A stretch of DNA of 10,804 nt from Bacteroidota bacterium (lineage in GTDB: Bacteria; Bacteroidota; Bacteroidia; NS11-12g; UBA955): NCBI GenBank assembly GCA_947460045.1, contig CANHGC010000024.1, positions 1 to 10,804 on the forward strand. Reading direction: 5' to 3'. The first letter of the stretch is position 1. Each line of letters opens with the position of its first letter. The notes under the pieces were generated by a model, which did no database searches, was not told the origin of the DNA, and was given only the letters and a program-made list of their open reading frames with translations. Below, in pieces: positions 1 through 7,770 of this stretch. Made by a program: the position numbers and the translations under genes.

Positions 1-347
1 GTATCGAGGAGAACGGGTGGTTCGCCCAATTTCTTTCTCAGTGTGCGTCGCCAGGCGATGGAATCGGAGAGTTCGGGGTGGTTTTCGTTGGTTCCGAGGG
101 TATAGGCCCAAAGGAAAACCGGCAATCTGTTGAACAGGACGCGTTTGTTTGGTCTGTGCAGGATTTGGGCATTGAGATCGGTGCCCACGGCCGATTTTTT
201 GGGCAGTGAAATGGCGTTCTTTTTGAGGAGGTATTTTCCATCTGGAATGCTTTTTTTCACGCCACAGGCATTGAAAGTGAGCACGAGCAAAAGGGCGGGT
301 AGGTAGTTCCGCAGAAAACTGTGATATTTGCCCTTGTTATATGCCAT
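1..347 (-). CDS. tamL: TamL, translocation and assembly module lipoprotein, N-terminal part
   Basis: Partial gene: 115 codons are visible and the rest lies beyond the left edge. Read on the minus strand from ATG at 347, it begins MAYNKGKYHS, then has a hydrophobic stretch (about residues 15-25) and a lipobox-like FNAC with Cys28, so a lipoprotein signal peptide is likely. Next come a DGKYLL segment (about 36-41), a PNKR motif (about 66-69) and GEPPVLLD at the visible end. These fit the start of the Bacteroidota TamL family, which are BamA/TamA-like outer-membrane proteins with an added lipid anchor, thought to work with TamB in envelope assembly. The POTRA and barrel regions are outside the window. 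The residues after the Cys (GVKKS) do not resemble the acidic surface-export signal of Bacteroidota. The start is chosen because no other Met precedes the signal peptide in this frame; it overlaps the start of the divergent methyltransferase by 7 bases. The identification is from remembered family features, not a search. Confidence 0.85.
   Translation of the reverse strand, partial: MAYNKGKYHSFLRNYLPALLLVLTFNACGVKKSIPDGKYLLKKNAISLPKKSAVGTDLNAQILHRPNKRVLFNRLPVFLWAYTLGTNENHPELSDSIAWRRTLRKKLGEPPVLLD
323..330 (+). promoter_or_regulatory. Possible -7 element of the methyltransferase gene
   Basis: GATATTTG differs by one base from the Bacteroidota -7 consensus TAnnTTTG and ends 10 bases before the ATG at 341. 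It lies inside the tamL coding region. If used, transcription would begin within a few bases of the start codon. No convincing -33 TTG was picked out. One mismatch makes chance occurrence quite possible. Confidence 0.4.
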
Positions 348-1054
348 CCATTGCTCAAATCAAGCACATCGCATCGTTGCGCATGCCGAAGTTTAGGCAA
401 AAATATGGCCAATTTGTGGTGGAGGGCCGAAAAGCGGTGGAGGAAGTATTCCACAGCGGTTGGTTGTTGGAGGGGATTTGGGCCACGGAGTCTTTTTTGG
501 AACGATTTGCCCCGCCGTATCCTTGTGATTTGATGACGGAGGAGGAGAACAAGAAATGTACATCTTTTGATACGCCACCGGGGGTGATGGCTTTGGTGAA
601 TATGCCCAAGTCTATGGGTTTGAATTTGGATGTTCCCTTTGTGTTGGCCTTGGATGGCATTAGCGATCCGGGCAATATGGGTACCATCATTCGATTGGCG
701 GATTGGTTTGGTTTGAAGCAAATTGTAGCATCTGAGGATTGCGTGGATGCGTTCAATCCCAAGTGTTTGGCTGCTACCATGGGTTCGTTTTTGCGTGTGG
801 AGGTGGTGTATACTAAATTGGCCTTGGCGGCAGAGGGCAGGGTGGTTTACGGTGCGTTTTTGGAAGGTGAAAGTGTGCATGGCATCGCATTGGAAGGAAA
901 AAATATGCTGTTGATCGGTTCAGAGTCGCATGGGATTCGACCAGAAGCTGCGGCGCTAGTGACCAAGCCCATTACGATTCCCGGTAAGGGAGGGGCTGAA
1001 TCGCTGAATGCGGGCATTGCAACGGCGATTTTGCTCGATAATATGCTGCGCTAA
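341..1054 (+). CDS. TrmH/SpoU-family RNA 2'-O-methyltransferase
   Basis: A 237-residue SPOUT-class methyltransferase, expected to move a methyl group from S-adenosylmethionine to a ribose 2'-OH in rRNA or tRNA in the cytoplasm. Residues 1 to about 90 form the small substrate-binding domain typical of RlmB/TsnR-type members (RQKYGQFVVEGRKAVEE at 19-35). The catalytic knotted domain follows with all three SpoU motifs: motif 1 LDGISDPGNMGTIIRLADW at 104-122 with Arg118, motif 2 LLIGSESHGI at 190-199, and motif 3 IPGKGGAESLNAGIA at 213-227, including Ser221 and Asn223. Length is normal for the family. The substrate cannot be told from sequence: RlmB (23S rRNA), TsnR-like or a tRNA enzyme are all possible, so no symbol is given. 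It is divergent from tamL with overlapping start codons. A GATATTTG near-match to the -7 element lies 10 bases before the ATG, suggesting a very short leader. DUF4175 follows after 106 bases with its own -7 box. Confidence 0.93.
   Translation: MPSIAQIKHIASLRMPKFRQKYGQFVVEGRKAVEEVFHSGWLLEGIWATESFLERFAPPYPCDLMTEEENKKCTSFDTPPGVMALVNMPKSMGLNLDVPFVLALDGISDPGNMGTIIRLADWFGLKQIVASEDCVDAFNPKCLAATMGSFLRVEVVYTKLALAAEGRVVYGAFLEGESVHGIALEGKNMLLIGSESHGIRPEAAALVTKPITIPGKGGAESLNAGIATAILLDNMLR
356..363 (-). promoter_or_regulatory. Possible -7 element of tamL
   Basis: On the minus strand this reads TTGATTTG, one mismatch from TAnnTTTG, and it ends 8 bases before the tamL ATG at 347. It lies inside the methyltransferase coding region, roughly mirroring the candidate box of that gene. 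The symmetric placement adds weight, but each box alone is weak. Confidence 0.35.
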
Positions 1055-1090
1055 AGCGGTGATGGGGCCGTGATGAAGCGGTGATGGGGC
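1054..1090 (+). repeat. 15-base direct repeat between methyltransferase and DUF4175 genes
   Basis: AAGCGGTGATGGGGC occurs twice, at 1054-1068 and 1076-1090, with a 22-base period and 7 bases between copies. The first copy begins on the last base of the methyltransferase stop codon. The copies are identical over 15 bases and diverge outside. I see no hairpin or T-tract here that would make it a classical terminator. Function unknown; it may be a local slippage duplication. Confidence 0.85.
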
Positions 1091-1125
1091 GATGGTTTTC
1101 GGGGCCCAATTTGGTTGAAAATTCG

Positions 1126-1133
1126 TATATTTG
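1126..1133 (+). promoter_or_regulatory. -7 element upstream of the DUF4175 gene
   Basis: TATATTTG is an exact match to the Bacteroidota primary-sigma -7 element TAnnTTTG. It ends 27 bases before the chosen ATG at 1161, giving a predicted leader of about 20 bases. TTG triplets lie nearby at 1111-1113 and 1115-1117, but closer than the usual -33 spacing. The box suggests that DUF4175 has a promoter of its own rather than depending only on read-through from the methyltransferase. Confidence 0.6.
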
Positions 1134-1160
1134 TATTTGGGCCAAAATGGTCCACCTAGC

Positions 1161-4100
1161 ATGGGCAGTGGCATAAGGAAAAAACTCAACGAATTCATTT
1201 TCATGTACTACCGACAGCAATTGGTTCGGGGGGTGATGGCGTGGTTTGCATTGGGTTTGGGGATGTTTGGTGGGGGCTTTTTGATTGAGCATTTTTATTG
1301 GTTGGGAGCAGGCGCAAGGGCGATGATGTTTTGGGGTTTGTGGGTTGTGTGGTTCTTGGCGATGGTTTTTTGGGTGGCTCGTCCGTGGTTGAAATTGCGC
1401 GGTGTGGGAAAGGTGTTGGGGTATGCCGAGGCTGCGATATGGATTGGTGATTATTTTCCGGAGGTGTCTGATAAGTTGTTGAATTTGTTGCAATTGGAGG
1501 ATATGTTGGGTGTGCAGGGTGGCAATGAGTGGTTGATGGAAGGCATTGAGCAAAAGACTTTGGCGTTGCGCGATGTGCCATTTTTGCAAGCGTTGGATTG
1601 GGGTAGGCATCGCAAGTGGGTGCTGCGATTTGGTGTTTTGTTGCTTTTGTTGTTGGGGATTGGTACTTATGAATCCACGGAAATTTTACAGGGCGCCACG
1701 CGGGTTTTTCAATACAACAAAGAGTTTGAGCGGAAAGCGCCGTTTACTATTCGGGTTTTGAGCGGGGCGATGGTGGTGGAAGAGGGTGCATCGTACAGAT
1801 TTAAGGTGGCAGTGGAAGGCGGACTTTTGCCAGATCAGTTGGAATTGGGAAGAGGCGATCAATGGCTGCGGATGCGGAAATTGGGCAAGGGGTTGTTTGA
1901 ATATGTTTTCGAGGGAGTTGTTAAGGATGAAGAGTTCGGCGTTAGGGCAATGGAATATGGTTTGGGGGAGTATGGTTTGCAGGTGCTGAAACAGCCGCAT
2001 TGGTTGAGTGTGGGGTTGTATGCGGATTATCCGGAGTATACGGGTGTGCAAGATGGCGAGTATTTGCAGGTGGAAGGCGTGTCGGTGCCAGAAGGCACTC
2101 GTTTGGAATACAGATTGAAGGGTGAGCAGTTGAAGGGTTGGTATGTGGGTAGGAGCATACAGGCTTTGCGCGGTGGTGTGGGGCAATGGATTGATGGGAA
2201 AGGTGATGGCGGGGCTTCGGTTTACAAGCATGTGGCCATGGGGAATCAGCGATTGTTGTTTGCCATGAAGGGGCCTCAGGGGCTGTCGATGGATACTTTC
2301 ACCAGTGCCATCGAAGTGCAGAAAGATGAATTTCCTAGTATCCAAATGGATGTTGTACAGGATACGGTGCAATTGGAAACCTGGTATTTTTCGGGTGTTG
2401 CCAGCGATGATTATTCGGTGTTGGATGTGCAATTTTTGTATCACATTCAGGGTAGGGATGGCGCTTGGCAAAAAGTTCGATTGTTTCAGGGCGATGCGCA
2501 GCAGGTGGCGGTGACCCATGCCTTGGACTTGGCGATGATGGGATTGAAAGCGGGTGAGGTGTTGGAGTATCAGTTTGCGGCCAAAGACAACGACGGGATT
2601 CGGGGTGGTAAAACACTGCGCACGCCCATCAAAACGTTGGAGCGAATGGATCTAAAGCGGGTTTATGAGCAATTGGAGAAACAGGAATCGAGCATCGGTA
2701 AGGGAATGAATAAAACGGCCAAGTCGTTGAAGGAATTGCAAAAAGAATCTCAGAAGTTGCAAGAATCGCTACAACAAAATCAGAGTGGCTGGGACCAAGA
2801 GAATAAAGTGAAAAGCTGGCTCAATCAGCAGCAGAAAATGGTTGAATCGTTGAAGCAATTGGAGAAAAAGCAGGAGAAGGTGAATCAGCAGAAAAAATCG
2901 CTTCAGCCCGTATCGGAGGAATTGCAAAAGAAGAAAGAGGCTTTGAATCAGCGGATGAAGGAGCTGACCAATCCTGAGATGCAGAAACTGATTGATGAGA
3001 TCAATCGACTGATGGAGCAAAAAGCCAACAAAGAGGCGATTCAGGAGAAGGTGCAAAAATTGAATGAGATGAGTCAGGAAACCTCCAAGGAATTGGAGAA
3101 GTTGATGGAGCAATTGAAGCAATTGGAACTAGAAGAAGCCTTGGATCAAGAGTTGGAAAAGATGCAGGAATGGATAGATCGCGAGGAGGCATTGGCCAAA
3201 GAAACGGAATCGGAAAAAGGAAAAGAGGCATCTGAAGCGCTCAAGGAAAAACAGGCCGAACAAAATCGCGCCTTGCAAGAAATTGATCAGGGGATGCAGG
3301 AAATCCAGGAGAAAAATCAATCCATGGAAAAACCCATGGACCTGAAAACTGGGGAGCAGGAGCGCAAAGAAGCGGGTGAAGAATCACAGAAAGCATCGCA
3401 AGATTTGCAAAACAACAAGAAGTCGGCGGCCACCGAAAAAATGAAAAAATCTGCGCAAAAAATGAAGGAGGTGATGAAGAAATTGCAGGAGGGCTTTGAG
3501 CAGGAGCAGAAAAAACGAATGGCCGAGGATTATCAGGCGTTGAGGGCGTTGTTGGAGAATTTGATTGATGCGTCTACCCGACAGGAAGCGATTTTTACGG
3601 AGTTGAAAAAGTTGAGTCCCGACAATCCCAAGCAGGTGGCGTTGAATCGGGAGCAGATGCGGTTGAAGGAGTCTTTGTTGTTTATCGAAGACAGTTTGAT
3701 GGCCTTGGCGAAACGCCAAACGATGATCAGCAATTTTGTGACCAAGGAAATGGGCCGGGTGAATGTGCAAATGGCGTTTTCATTGGAAAAGATGAAGGTT
3801 CGCAATCCGCGGTCTGCTGCGCAGCACCAGCAGTTTGTGATGACGGGTTTGAACAATTTGGCCGAAATGCTGATGGAGAGTTTGCAAAATATGCAACAGC
3901 AAATGTCGAGCGATCAGAAAAAGGAGGGGGATAAGAGTTGCGACAATCCCAACAAATCGGGGCAAGGCAAACAGGGCAAGCCCAAGCCGGGGAGTAAGTT
4001 GAGTGAGTCTCAAAAAGCGTTGGGTGAGCAGTTGCAAAAAATGCAACAACAGCGTCAGGGCAAACCCGGTGAAAATGGGAAGCCCCAGGGTGGCAGTCCG

Positions 4101-4568
4101 CAGAAGCCCGGGGAGAGTGGGGAGCCATCGCAGCGAGAATTGAATGAGGATTTGGCCAAAATGGCGTTGATGCAGGAGGCGTTGCGCAGGCAGGTGGAGG
4201 CGCTTCGCAAGGAATTGGGACAAGAGGGGAAACAGGGGATGTCGAATGCGTTGCAAGAGGTAGAGAAAATGATGGAGCAGCAGGAAAAGGATTTGGTGAA
4301 TGGGAAGGTTACGCCGCAATCGTTGGAGAGGCAGAAGCAGATTATGACGCGTTTGTTGGAGCATGAGCGTGCGGATCGGAAGCAGGAGCAGGAAGACCGA
4401 CGTGAATCGAACAATGCCAGCGGATACACACCGCAGGTGCCACCGGAATTGGAAGCGGCGGCGCGGAAAAAGGCCAGTGAGCGAGAGGCGTTGCGTTTGG
4501 TTCAGCCGGCGTTTAAACCCTATTACAAACAAAGCGTGCAGAAATACCTTCAGATTTATTCGCGCTAA
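1161..4568 (+). CDS. DUF4175-type large membrane protein with long coiled-coil region, function unknown
   Basis: A 1135-residue protein matching the architecture of the Bacteroidota DUF4175 family (PF13779), whose function is not established. Two membrane helices lie near the N-terminus (about 21-43 and 53-74), then a soluble stretch with a third helix at about 154-170. Residues about 180-490 look beta-rich, perhaps Ig-like domains. From about 495 to 910 the chain is dominated by Lys, Glu and Gln with heptad-like Leu/Met spacing, so long coiled coils are expected. Residues about 930-990 are a Gly/Lys/Pro/Gln-rich disordered linker, followed by more helix and a conserved-looking tyrosine-rich end (AFKPYYKQSVQKYLQIYSR). 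The only cysteine I see is Cys927. ATG 1161 is chosen because it lies 27 bases past an exact -7 box; an in-frame TTG at 1131 falls inside that box, and ATG 1203 would trim 14 residues. It probably acts in the cell envelope, but a role in transport or wall scaffolding is only a guess. Confidence 0.88.
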   Translation: MGSGIRKKLNEFIFMYYRQQLVRGVMAWFALGLGMFGGGFLIEHFYWLGAGARAMMFWGLWVVWFLAMVFWVARPWLKLRGVGKVLGYAEAAIWIGDYFPEVSDKLLNLLQLEDMLGVQGGNEWLMEGIEQKTLALRDVPFLQALDWGRHRKWVLRFGVLLLLLLGIGTYESTEILQGATRVFQYNKEFERKAPFTIRVLSGAMVVEEGASYRFKVAVEGGLLPDQLELGRGDQWLRMRKLGKGLFEYVFEGVVKDEEFGVRAMEYGLGEYGLQVLKQPHWLSVGLYADYPEYTGVQDGEYLQVEGVSVPEGTRLEYRLKGEQLKGWYVGRSIQALRGGVGQWIDGKGDGGASVYKHVAMGNQRLLFAMKGPQGLSMDTFTSAIEVQKDEFPSIQMDVVQDTVQLETWYFSGVASDDYSVLDVQFLYHIQGRDGAWQKVRLFQGDAQQVAVTHALDLAMMGLKAGEVLEYQFAAKDNDGIRGGKTLRTPIKTLERMDLKRVYEQLEKQESSIGKGMNKTAKSLKELQKESQKLQESLQQNQSGWDQENKVKSWLNQQQKMVESLKQLEKKQEKVNQQKKSLQPVSEELQKKKEALNQRMKELTNPEMQKLIDEINRLMEQKANKEAIQEKVQKLNEMSQETSKELEKLMEQLKQLELEEALDQELEKMQEWIDREEALAKETESEKGKEASEALKEKQAEQNRALQEIDQGMQEIQEKNQSMEKPMDLKTGEQERKEAGEESQKASQDLQNNKKSAATEKMKKSAQKMKEVMKKLQEGFEQEQKKRMAEDYQALRALLENLIDASTRQEAIFTELKKLSPDNPKQVALNREQMRLKESLLFIEDSLMALAKRQTMISNFVTKEMGRVNVQMAFSLEKMKVRNPRSAAQHQQFVMTGLNNLAEMLMESLQNMQQQMSSDQKKEGDKSCDNPNKSGQGKQGKPKPGSKLSESQKALGEQLQKMQQQRQGKPGENGKPQGGSPQKPGESGEPSQRELNEDLAKMALMQEALRRQVEALRKELGQEGKQGMSNALQEVEKMMEQQEKDLVNGKVTPQSLERQKQIMTRLLEHERADRKQEQEDRRESNNASGYTPQVPPELEAAARKKASEREALRLVQPAFKPYYKQSVQKYLQIYSR

Positions 4569-4571
4569 AAG

Positions 4572-4579
4572 TATCTTTG
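4572..4579 (+). promoter_or_regulatory. -7 element of metG
   Basis: TATCTTTG is an exact TAnnTTTG match. It begins 3 bases after the DUF4175 stop codon and ends 7 bases before the metG ATG at 4587. The transcript would therefore be leaderless or nearly so. No clear -33 TTG is seen at normal spacing. Confidence 0.6.
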
Positions 4580-4586
4580 CAGTCCC

Positions 4587-6737
4587 ATGTCGAAAATTAC
4601 CATTACCGCAGCATTGCCCTACGCAAACGGGCCAGTACATATAGGGCATTTGGCCGGAGTGTATATTCCTGCAGATATTCATGCCCGAGTTCAGCGTTTG
4701 CGGGGTGAGGAGGTGTTGTTCATTTGTGGTAGCGACGAGCACGGGGTGCCGATTACTTTGAGGGCGAGAAAAGAGGGTGTGACATCGCAAGATGTGGTGG
4801 ATCGATACCATAAGATCATTGGGGATTCATTCAAGGATTTGGGGATTTCGTTTGATATTTATTCACGCACTTCGAATGCTACGCACAAGGAATTGTCGCA
4901 GGCGTTTTTTAAGAATTTATACGATAAAGGGGCTTTCAGAGAGATTCGTTCTGAGCAATATTTTGATGAGCAGGCGGGTCAGTTTTTGGCCGATCGATAC
5001 ATCGTGGGTACATGTCCTTCTTGCAAGAACGAGGGTGCTTACGGCGATCAGTGTGAAAAATGTGGCTCTACTTTGAGTCCAACCGAGCTGTTGAATCCCA
5101 AATCGGCGTTGAGTGGCACCGTTCCGGTGATGAAGGAGACCATCAACTGGTATTTGCCTTTGGATGAGATTCAGGAATCGTTTTTGAATGACTGGATTGG
5201 TGGCAAAGGGGATTGGAAGAGCAATGTGTTGGGCCAATGTAAAAGTTGGTTGAATGAGGGGCTGAGGCCACGTGCGATGACCCGTGATTTGGAGTGGGGC
5301 GTGCCGGTGCCTTTGGAAGGTGCGGATGGTAAGGTGTTGTACGTATGGTTTGAGGCGCCCATTGGATATATTTCGGCCACCAAGGAATTGAGGCCCGATG
5401 ATTGGGAGCAGTGGTGGACCGGCGATACGCGCTTGGTGCATTTCATTGGTAAAGACAATATTGTTTTCCATTGTATCATATTCCCAGCGATGTTGCATTT
5501 GCGGGGCGATGGCTATGTGTTGCCGGAGCAGGTGCCTGCCAATGAGTTTTTGAATTTGGAAGGACAGAAAATATCGACCAGTAGAAATTGGGCGGTGTGG
5601 TTGAATGAATATTTGGAGGAGATGCCAAACCGGAAGGATGAATTGCGTTATGTGTTAACGTCGATTGCGCCTGAAACCAAGGACAGTGAGTTTACTTGGA
5701 AGGATTATCAAACGCGGGTGAATTCGGAGTTGGTGGGGATTATGGGCAATTTCGCCAATCGTGTGTTGGTGTTGATGCACAAATACTACGGGGGGGTGAT
5801 GCCTTCGGTGGGTGTAGTTCAAGAAAAATATCGGTTGTTCGATCGTGGCGATGTGGTTGGAGGGAAGCATCCGATGGTGGATGACTATATCAAGCCGGTG
5901 GTGAATTTGTTGGGAAATTATCAGTTTCGGGATGCCCAATTTAAGATGATGGAATTGGCGCGTTTGGGCAATAAATATTTGGCTGAGCACGAACCCTGGA
6001 AATTGGTAAAAACAGATGCGGACGCCACTGCGCAGGTGTTGAGTGAGGCGGTACAAGTGTTGTTCAATATGGCGATGTTGATGGAGCCGTTTATGCCGGA
6101 AGCCAGCGGTAGGTTGTTGGGTCAATTAAAGGCAAATCCCGATGCCCATGCGAGGAAGGATTTTTGGATGGCTGGTGAGGGCAGTGAAGGTGTTTGGTTT
6201 GAGTTGGCGGTTGGACATGAATTGGGTGAGGGAGGATTGTTGTTCCAGAAGATTGAGGACGATGTGATTGATGCGCAAATTGCGAAATTACAAGCTGCCG
6301 GTGCTGCCAATGCGGCGGTTTTGGCGGAAGCTGCATCGAAAAGTAATCAATCTGGCGGTGAAAACGATAAAAATACGGTTGCGGCGATGGAGGTTGCGGC
6401 TGAAATCAAGCCGGAAGTGACTTACGATGATTTTGCGAAACTCGATTTGCGGGTGGCTAACGTTGTGGCTTGCGAGAAGGTGGAGAAGGCCGATAAGTTG
6501 TTGAAGCTCACATTGGAGGTAGGCGAGGAAACCCGCACGGTTGTTTCTGGTATTGCCTTGCATTTTTCACCCGAGGAAGTGGTGGGTAAGCAGGTGTTGT
6601 TGCTGGCCAACTTGGCACCCCGAAAAATGAGGGGGATTGAAAGTCAGGGCATGATATTGATGGCCGAGGATGCCGATGGGAAGTTGGTGTTTATGAGTCC
6701 TTCCAACGCGGTTGCTTCGGGCAGCGGTGTTTCTTGA
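4587..6737 (+). CDS. metG: Methionyl-tRNA synthetase with C-terminal tRNA-binding domain
   Basis: A 716-residue class I synthetase that charges initiator and elongator tRNA-Met with methionine in the cytoplasm. The HIGH motif is exact (HIGH at 18-21, after PYANGPV). The zinc knuckle has two CxxC pairs, Cys143/Cys146 and Cys156/Cys159. The KMSKS loop is present as KISTS at 328-332, in [15 protein letters not shown], a variant I recall as normal in Bacteroidota MetRS, so it is not a defect. The anticodon-binding helical domain follows (about 375-560). An Ala/Lys/Asn-rich linker (about 565-608) leads to an EMAPII/Trbp111-type tRNA-binding OB fold (about 612-716; motif [13 protein letters not shown] at 615-627), which usually promotes dimerisation. 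Length fits the long MetG form. It lies 18 bases after DUF4175 but has its own -7 box. Its last 94 bases are overlapped antisense by the convergent glycosyltransferase gene. Confidence 0.98.
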   Translation: MSKITITAALPYANGPVHIGHLAGVYIPADIHARVQRLRGEEVLFICGSDEHGVPITLRARKEGVTSQDVVDRYHKIIGDSFKDLGISFDIYSRTSNATHKELSQAFFKNLYDKGAFREIRSEQYFDEQAGQFLADRYIVGTCPSCKNEGAYGDQCEKCGSTLSPTELLNPKSALSGTVPVMKETINWYLPLDEIQESFLNDWIGGKGDWKSNVLGQCKSWLNEGLRPRAMTRDLEWGVPVPLEGADGKVLYVWFEAPIGYISATKELRPDDWEQWWTGDTRLVHFIGKDNIVFHCIIFPAMLHLRGDGYVLPEQVPANEFLNLEGQKISTSRNWAVWLNEYLEEMPNRKDELRYVLTSIAPETKDSEFTWKDYQTRVNSELVGIMGNFANRVLVLMHKYYGGVMPSVGVVQEKYRLFDRGDVVGGKHPMVDDYIKPVVNLLGNYQFRDAQFKMMELARLGNKYLAEHEPWKLVKTDADATAQVLSEAVQVLFNMAMLMEPFMPEASGRLLGQLKANPDAHARKDFWMAGEGSEGVWFELAVGHELGEGGLLFQKIEDDVIDAQIAKLQAAGAANAAVLAEAASKSNQSGGENDKNTVAAMEVAAEIKPEVTYDDFAKLDLRVANVVACEKVEKADKLLKLTLEVGEETRTVVSGIALHFSPEEVVGKQVLLLANLAPRKMRGIESQGMILMAEDADGKLVFMSPSNAVASGSGVS

Positions 6738-7759
6738 TGAATGTCTTGATGGTGTAGCGATTTGGCTTTGATGGCCAATTTCATGAATTGCGATACAATT
6801 TCTTGATTCGAAACGAACGCGATTTTTGGGAAATGCTGTGATGCTTGCTTGGTGAAATACCGGTCTACCTGTGCCCCGAAATGGATGTCGATGTCGTGCA
6901 GTACCAAAGCCCCAAATTTCTTGAGTGCTTCAGCGTTGCAATGCTGTTCATATTGACCTTTGATGGGGATGGAAATGATTTTTTTTCCAAGGTACATCGC
7001 CTCGGCGGGTGTTTCGAAACCACCACCGGTAATTACGCCCATAGAATGAGCCATTGAGTGAGAAAATGACTCTTTGCCCAGCGGGAACAGTTCGCAATTT
7101 TTGATTTGTTTTTTGGCGGATACTTCAGCGCTGAAGATGTGGAATTTCAGGTGGGTTAAGCTTTGCAGTTGTTGTATGATTTCGGAAATTTTGTATTGCG
7201 CCAAATACACGGTGATGTGCCCTTGGTTGGATGGGATGGTTCTGCGAACGGCTTCTCCAATCACGGGCGGTAAGATGTTGGGGTGGTAGGATTCGAAATG
7301 TAGGCCCACGTGAAAATTGGCGGGGGTGAAACGTTTGAGTACCCATTCGCCGATGCGATTCAAGTTGGCTGGACGAGGGGTTTCGTGATATTGAAAGCTG
7401 GCTTGATGTCCAAATTGTACGCTAAATGCACCGCGGATTTTGCAGGCCATGGCGGTCACGAAATCAAAATCGTTGATGATTAGGTCGTAGTCGTGCACTG
7501 GCAGCCGTTTGATATCGGACCAAATCCGCAACGGATTGAATTGGGTGATCATTTTGGAGTAGTTGATTCCACCGCCTGATTGATAGAATAGGCTCAATCC
7601 TTTGCTTCTGAATTTTACGGGTAGGCTCACGGGTAGGTGGGCGTTGTTGCCACTGAGCATTACATCCACGGTTCCATATTTTTCGAGTAGCGGGATGATT
7701 TCAGCGGCTCTGCTGATGTGTCCGTTCCCGGTGGCTTGAACTGCGTATAATATTTTCAT
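6644..7759 (-). CDS. Glycosyltransferase family protein, MJ1255/VC2487 type
   Basis: A 371-residue protein resembling the MurG/UGT-like (GT-B fold) group covered by PF13528. The N-terminus [20 protein letters not shown] (2-21) carries the glycine-rich GxGH loop of the first Rossmann domain. The second domain has the sugar-nucleotide signature [20 protein letters not shown] (241-260), followed by [16 protein letters not shown] (265-279), where the QxEQxxNA pattern is typical. It should transfer a sugar from a nucleotide donor; donor and acceptor are unknown. No signal peptide or clear membrane helix is seen, so it is probably cytoplasmic or on the inner membrane face. It starts 11 bases after the metallophosphoesterase stop, so the two form an operon. 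The pairing with an LpxH-like phosphatase hints at a glycolipid or envelope substrate, which is inference. The last 30 residues or so (from about 341) are encoded antisense to the metG 3' end and look low in conservation; the core ends near residue 335. Confidence 0.88.
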   Translation of the reverse strand: MKILYAVQATGNGHISRAAEIIPLLEKYGTVDVMLSGNNAHLPVSLPVKFRSKGLSLFYQSGGGINYSKMITQFNPLRIWSDIKRLPVHDYDLIINDFDFVTAMACKIRGAFSVQFGHQASFQYHETPRPANLNRIGEWVLKRFTPANFHVGLHFESYHPNILPPVIGEAVRRTIPSNQGHITVYLAQYKISEIIQQLQSLTHLKFHIFSAEVSAKKQIKNCELFPLGKESFSHSMAHSMGVITGGGFETPAEAMYLGKKIISIPIKGQYEQHCNAEALKKFGALVLHDIDIHFGAQVDRYFTKQASQHFPKIAFVSNQEIVSQFMKLAIKAKSLHHQDIHQETPLPEATALEGLINTNFPSASSAINIMP

Positions 7760-7770
7760 ATCGTAGGCGG

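Noticed and set aside
257..880. 207-residue minus-strand open frame opposite the methyltransferase gene
   Set aside because: It overlaps the well-supported SpoU motifs and the tamL start in another frame and shows no recognisable family.
1131..1160. In-frame TTG start giving a 10-residue longer DUF4175 protein
   Set aside because: The TTG falls inside the exact -7 promoter element (1126-1133), so it should not be on the transcript; ATG 1161 is better placed.
1686..2519. 277-residue minus-strand open frame opposite DUF4175
   Set aside because: Composition is His/Gln/Pro/Leu-rich with no motif, as expected for the complement of this codon usage.
3780..4811. 343-residue open frame on the minus strand opposite the DUF4175 and metG genes
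   Set aside because: Its His/Leu/Arg/Gln-rich translation mirrors the repetitive Lys/Glu/Gln codons of DUF4175 and crosses two real genes; no domain is recognisable.
5568..5582. KISTS instead of KMSKS in methionyl-tRNA synthetase as a possible defect
   Set aside because: I recall this variant as usual in Bacteroidota MetRS, and the surrounding residues are intact.
6762..6778. Hairpin TTGGC/GCCAA with a 7-base loop near the convergent metG and glycosyltransferase ends
   Set aside because: The stem has only 5 pairs, has no T-tract, and lies inside glycosyltransferase coding sequence, so it is not a convincing terminator.
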